Shown one piece after another: positions 5,017 to 5,036 of a stretch of DNA of 5,036 bases; position 1 is the stretch's first letter, and every line of letters begins with the position of its first letter. The translations under genes and the position numbers were made by a program. Under the pieces are notes generated by a model. It worked only from the letters and a program-made list of their open reading frames with translations, was not told the DNA's origin and made no database searches. Source of the DNA: an uncultured Clostridia bacterium (GTDB taxonomy: Bacteria > Bacillota > Clostridia > Christensenellales > Borkfalkiaceae); contig CALVLO010000107.1 of the NCBI GenBank assembly GCA_944338265.1, positions 1 to 5,036 of the forward strand, given 5' to 3'.

Positions 5017-5036
5017 TCTCTCGTTGCGCGATGGGC

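Larger units (their letters stand above)
4632..5036. repeat. Gene-free region filled by a cluster of hairpin repeat units
   Basis: These 405 bases carry no convincing gene. After a weak 6-bp pairing (CCTCCC 4632-4637 with GGGAGG 4657-4662), at least six stem-loops follow. Each has a C/T-rich left arm and a G/A-rich right arm on the plus strand. By sequence they fall into three kinds: units at 4673 and 4966 (TTGCCTC, loop TGC), units at 4755 and 4912 (CTTCCCCC arms with a GATGAGGG tail), and plain hairpins at 4822 and 4875. The cluster resembles dispersed intergenic palindromic repeats of clostridial genomes; I cannot name a family. There is no canonical terminator for the peptidase gene, so these hairpins may end its transcript. 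The cluster reaches the right edge and may continue. Confidence 0.75.

Noticed and set aside
4632..5036. CRISPR array
   Set aside because: Units are heterogeneous, differ in length and spacing, and lack identical direct repeats with uniform spacers. No cas gene is present.

Overview
The window is G+C-rich bacterial DNA with Firmicutes-type signals: strong GGAGG-like ribosome binding sites, sigma-A promoters with extended -10 boxes, and protein families typical of Clostridia. These are a RadC-like protein starting MHEGHRQRM, a PepV/Sapep-type M20 dipeptidase and a NarL-type two-component pair. A gut-type clostridium is my best guess; this is inference and the species cannot be named.

Layout: (1) Positions 1-168 are mostly non-coding. 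They hold a perfect 16-bp hairpin, a second hairpin with a T-tract that reads as a minus-strand terminator, and possibly the first ten codons of another minus-strand gene running off the left edge. (2) Positions 3157 down to 169 form a tight minus-strand operon in the order RadC-like JAMM protein, sensor histidine kinase, LuxR-type response regulator, MmcQ/YjbR family protein. Junctions are a 10-nt overlap, a 9-nt gap and an 11-nt gap, so co-transcription and translational coupling are very likely. (3) Positions 3158-3362 are a divergent intergenic region. It has a promoter for each side, both with the same TGNTACAAT extended -10, a symmetrical A-stem-T hairpin between them, and a 9-nt direct repeat running into the right-hand -35 box. 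(4) Positions 3363-4631 encode a complete M20 metallopeptidase on the plus strand. (5) Positions 4632-5036 have no convincing gene. They are filled by a cluster of about six related hairpin units with C/T-rich left arms and G/A-rich right arms, plus a strong G-quadruplex motif.

How the genes work together: the kinase is a six-pass membrane protein with a coiled-coil linker and a HisKA_3-type core, and should phosphorylate Asp57 of the neighbouring regulator. The signal and target genes are not visible. The RadC-like and YjbR proteins at the ends of this operon have poorly understood functions, so their linkage to the two-component system is the main gene-level curiosity. The M20 peptidase has its own promoter and probably serves peptide catabolism. 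No CRISPR, tRNA, rRNA, transposase or phage gene is visible. The most unusual element is the hairpin cluster at the right end, where different units keep pairing in both stems despite different sequences.
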